6,671 nucleotides of DNA from an uncultured Clostridia bacterium (GTDB lineage: Bacteria > Bacillota > Clostridia > Christensenellales > Pumilibacteraceae). This document shows positions 5,541-6,671 of this stretch, one piece after another. Where the stretch lies: the NCBI GenBank assembly GCA_934277845.1, contig CAKQVV010000091.1, positions 1-6,671 on the forward strand, in the 5' to 3' direction. Within the stretch, counting starts at the first letter, position 1, and every line of letters begins with the position of its first letter. Position numbers and translations under genes: made by a program. The notes under the pieces are model-generated. The model ran no database searches. It was given only the letters and a program-made list of their open reading frames with translations, and was not told the DNA's origin.

Positions 5541-6248
5541 ATGTATAAACTTGTTGCGTTTGATCTTGACGGAACGCTCACACAACACAGAAGCAAACTC
5601 GAATCATTTAACAGGGAAGTTCTGGACGCTCTTTCACGGCGTTACAAACTGATAATGGTCGGTGCCGGCGGTTGCGAAAGAATTTATCGTCAGATGAATG
5701 AATATCCGATCGATATTATCGGTTTTTACGGCATGCAGGAATCGGTAATGGAAGGCAATACTTTAAAAATAATAAGAAGCGAGTTTTATACGGTTGACAA
5801 GGATTATTTCATCGGGGCTATGAATAAAATCCGCGAAAAATACGGTTACGCCGATTACGTCGGCGATAACGTTGTATTTCACGATACAGGAGCCGTGACT
5901 TTACCGCTTCTTGGCGGCGGAGCTGATATTTCCGACAAAGTTGCATTCGATCCGGACAGAAAGAAACGTTCGGTAATGTATGAATACGTTTGCAGCCTGT
6001 TCAAAGATTTCAACGTTTTTATCGGCGGTTCTTCTTCCTTTGATATAGTAAAAAAGCAGTTTAATAAGTATAGTGCGCTTACTGAATATATGAACGAACA
6101 CGGACTTATAAAAGACGAGGTAATGTTCATAGGCGATGATTTCGGAACGGGCGGTAACGACGAACATATCAAAGCGGGCGGGTTGAATTATACCGTTGTC
6201 GATAATTATAAAAATTTGAAAGACAGAGTAGCGTTTTTATTAAAATAA
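5541..6248 (+). CDS. HAD-superfamily (type IIB) hydrolase resembling phosphomannomutase
   Basis: The 235-residue cytoplasmic protein has all HAD motifs. DLDGT (8-12) gives the Asp8 nucleophile and Asp10 acid-base; MVGAGG (39-44) is motif II; Lys171 or Lys172 after SFDIV is motif III; GDDFGTGGND (198-207) is the metal-binding motif IV. Three details match eukaryote-type phosphomannomutases: Arg17 nine residues after Asp8, the IGGSSSFD segment (161-168, PMM has IGGQISFD), and the GDxxxxGGND ending. The cap, however, reads FHDTGAVTLPLLGGGAD where PMM has FRNGM and IGR, so two substrate-binding arginines are absent and the substrate may differ. I chose ATG at 5541 behind GGAGGG (5532-5537); a TTG at 5487 lies upstream of the transcription start. 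The gene has its own promoter and is followed 31 bases later by tRNA-Arg. Exact function is unproven; sugar-phosphate phosphatase or mutase is likely. Confidence 0.88.
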   Translation: MYKLVAFDLDGTLTQHRSKLESFNREVLDALSRRYKLIMVGAGGCERIYRQMNEYPIDIIGFYGMQESVMEGNTLKIIRSEFYTVDKDYFIGAMNKIREKYGYADYVGDNVVFHDTGAVTLPLLGGGADISDKVAFDPDRKKRSVMYEYVCSLFKDFNVFIGGSSSFDIVKKQFNKYSALTEYMNEHGLIKDEVMFIGDDFGTGGNDEHIKAGGLNYTVVDNYKNLKDRVAFLLK

Positions 6249-6279
6249 CAATTTGATTTTGTGAGTTTGCGCATAATTA

Positions 6280-6356
6280 CTACCTGTGGTGCAGCTGGAT
6301 AACATACGGGACTCCGACTCCCGAGATCAGCGGTTCGAGTCCGCTCAGGTAGACCA
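6280..6356 (+). tRNA. tRNA-Arg (anticodon CCG)
   Basis: A full cloverleaf folds. The acceptor CTACCTG (6280-6286) pairs with CAGGTAG (6346-6352). The D arm spans 6289-6305. The anticodon stem CGGGA/TCCCG (6307-6311, 6319-6323) carries loop CTCCGAC with anticodon CCG at 6314-6316. The variable loop has five bases, and the T stem AGCGG/CCGCT (6329-6333, 6341-6345) closes loop TTCGAGT. The discriminator is A6353 and CCA is encoded at 6354-6356. It decodes CGG. It may be co-transcribed with the HAD gene. A TTGAAA at 6216-6221 inside that gene's end is the only local -35 candidate and its -10 is poor. Confidence 0.95.
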
Positions 6357-6400
6357 AAAAACACGCCAAGTATTAACAAGTTTGCTTGGCGTGTTTTTTT
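6357..6400 (+). terminator. Intrinsic terminator after tRNA-Arg
   Basis: An 11-bp perfect stem pairs AACACGCCAAG (6360-6370) with CTTGGCGTGTT (6385-6395) across a 14-base loop and runs into a seven-T tract (6394-6400). It begins right after the tRNA CCA end, so it sets the 3' end of the tRNA precursor. As preceding bases on the left could let it work weakly on the other strand. Confidence 0.88.
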
Positions 6401-6454
6401 GTTTAATATGAAAGGTATTGTTGAATGAGCAAATAATAAACGGAGCGGATAGCG

Positions 6455-6479
6455 GTTGCCGGCAATACGGCAACTTTTT
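6455..6479 (+). terminator. Terminator-like hairpin with no obvious gene upstream
   Basis: GTTGCCG (6455-6461) pairs perfectly with CGGCAAC (6468-6474) around GCAATA and is followed by five Ts (6475-6479). This has the shape of an intrinsic terminator, yet the preceding gene already has one at 6357-6400. It could be a backup, or it could end a short RNA; a weak TTGCTT-N16-TAATAT pair (6382-6409) could start one. Confidence 0.5.
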
Positions 6480-6503
6480 GAACTGACGCTGCGCGTTGGT
6501 TCG

Positions 6504-6536
6504 CGAACAAGATTTTCTTGCGAAAAATCTTGTTCG
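6504..6536. repeat. Perfect 13-bp inverted repeat between the convergent tRNA genes
   Basis: CGAACAAGATTTT (6504-6516) pairs exactly with AAAATCTTGTTCG (6524-6536) around the 7-base loop CTTGCGA. No T tract follows on the + strand and no clear one on the other, so it is not a standard terminator. CTGA (6483-6486) and TCAG (6543-6546) flank it and could close a larger structure, and CGCG (6492-6495, 6502-6505) offers a competing hairpin. It may be a structured RNA, a small dispersed repeat, or an old insertion remnant. Confidence 0.55.
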
Positions 6537-6556
6537 TCGTCCTCAGCCGATCGCAG

Positions 6557-6591
6557 AAAAAAAAGAACAACCTCTACGGTTGTTCTTTTTT
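6557..6591 (-). terminator. Intrinsic terminator of tRNA-Tyr
   Basis: On the - strand the stem pairs 6578-6586 with 6564-6572 (GGTTGTTCT core) around a five-base loop and then runs into a U tract from the eight As at 6557-6564. It begins right after the tRNA-Tyr CCA end. A T run (6586-6591) on the + strand suggests it can also stop transcription arriving from the left. Confidence 0.85.
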
Positions 6592-6592
6592 C

Positions 6593-6671
<79 letters not shown>

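Overview
The window looks like ordinary chromosome of a Gram-positive bacterium, most likely an uncultured, gut-type Clostridia lineage. This is an inference from several signs: strong GGAGG-type ribosome binding sites, sigma-A-like promoters with 17-bp spacers, a ruvB-queA-tgt gene order, tRNA genes that encode CCA, a class II tRNA-Tyr, many intrinsic terminators, moderate-to-low GC, and a glucuronate isomerase gene typical of plant-polysaccharide users. Nothing marks a phage, IS element, CRISPR array or toxin-antitoxin pair.

Left part (1-2345, + strand): the 3' end of ruvB, then queA, then tgt, closely packed as one operon. QueA and Tgt act in the queuosine pathway. Tgt inserts a 7-deazaguanine base at G34 of tRNAs with a GUN anticodon, and QueA adds the cyclopentene-diol precursor. 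A tRNA-Tyr with anticodon GUA, one of the Tgt substrates, lies at the far right edge of the window.

Centre-left (2346-2955): rplS (ribosomal protein L19) stands alone behind its own promoter. A short foldable 5' leader is a good candidate for an L19 autoregulatory leader. Two consecutive hairpin terminators follow; both look usable from either strand and separate rplS from the convergent genes.

Centre-right (2972-5540): on the - strand, uxaC (uronate isomerase) is followed 31 bases later by a cytoplasmic serine beta-lactamase-like hydrolase with a TTG start. The 306-base region upstream of uxaC holds an extended -10 promoter for uxaC with a dyad just past its start site. It also holds a near-consensus divergent promoter for a HAD-family phosphatase/mutase.

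Right part (5541-6671): the HAD protein resembles eukaryote-type phosphomannomutases but lacks some of their substrate-binding arginines. It is followed by tRNA-Arg(CCG) with a terminator. A hairpin-rich stretch of about 155 bases lies between that terminator and the one that ends the convergent tRNA-Tyr(GUA), which is cut by the window end.

I found no convincing new multi-gene system. The items most worth a second look are the rplS leader, the uxaC-linked serine hydrolase, the PMM-like HAD protein with an altered substrate site, and the hairpin-rich stretch between the two tRNA genes.
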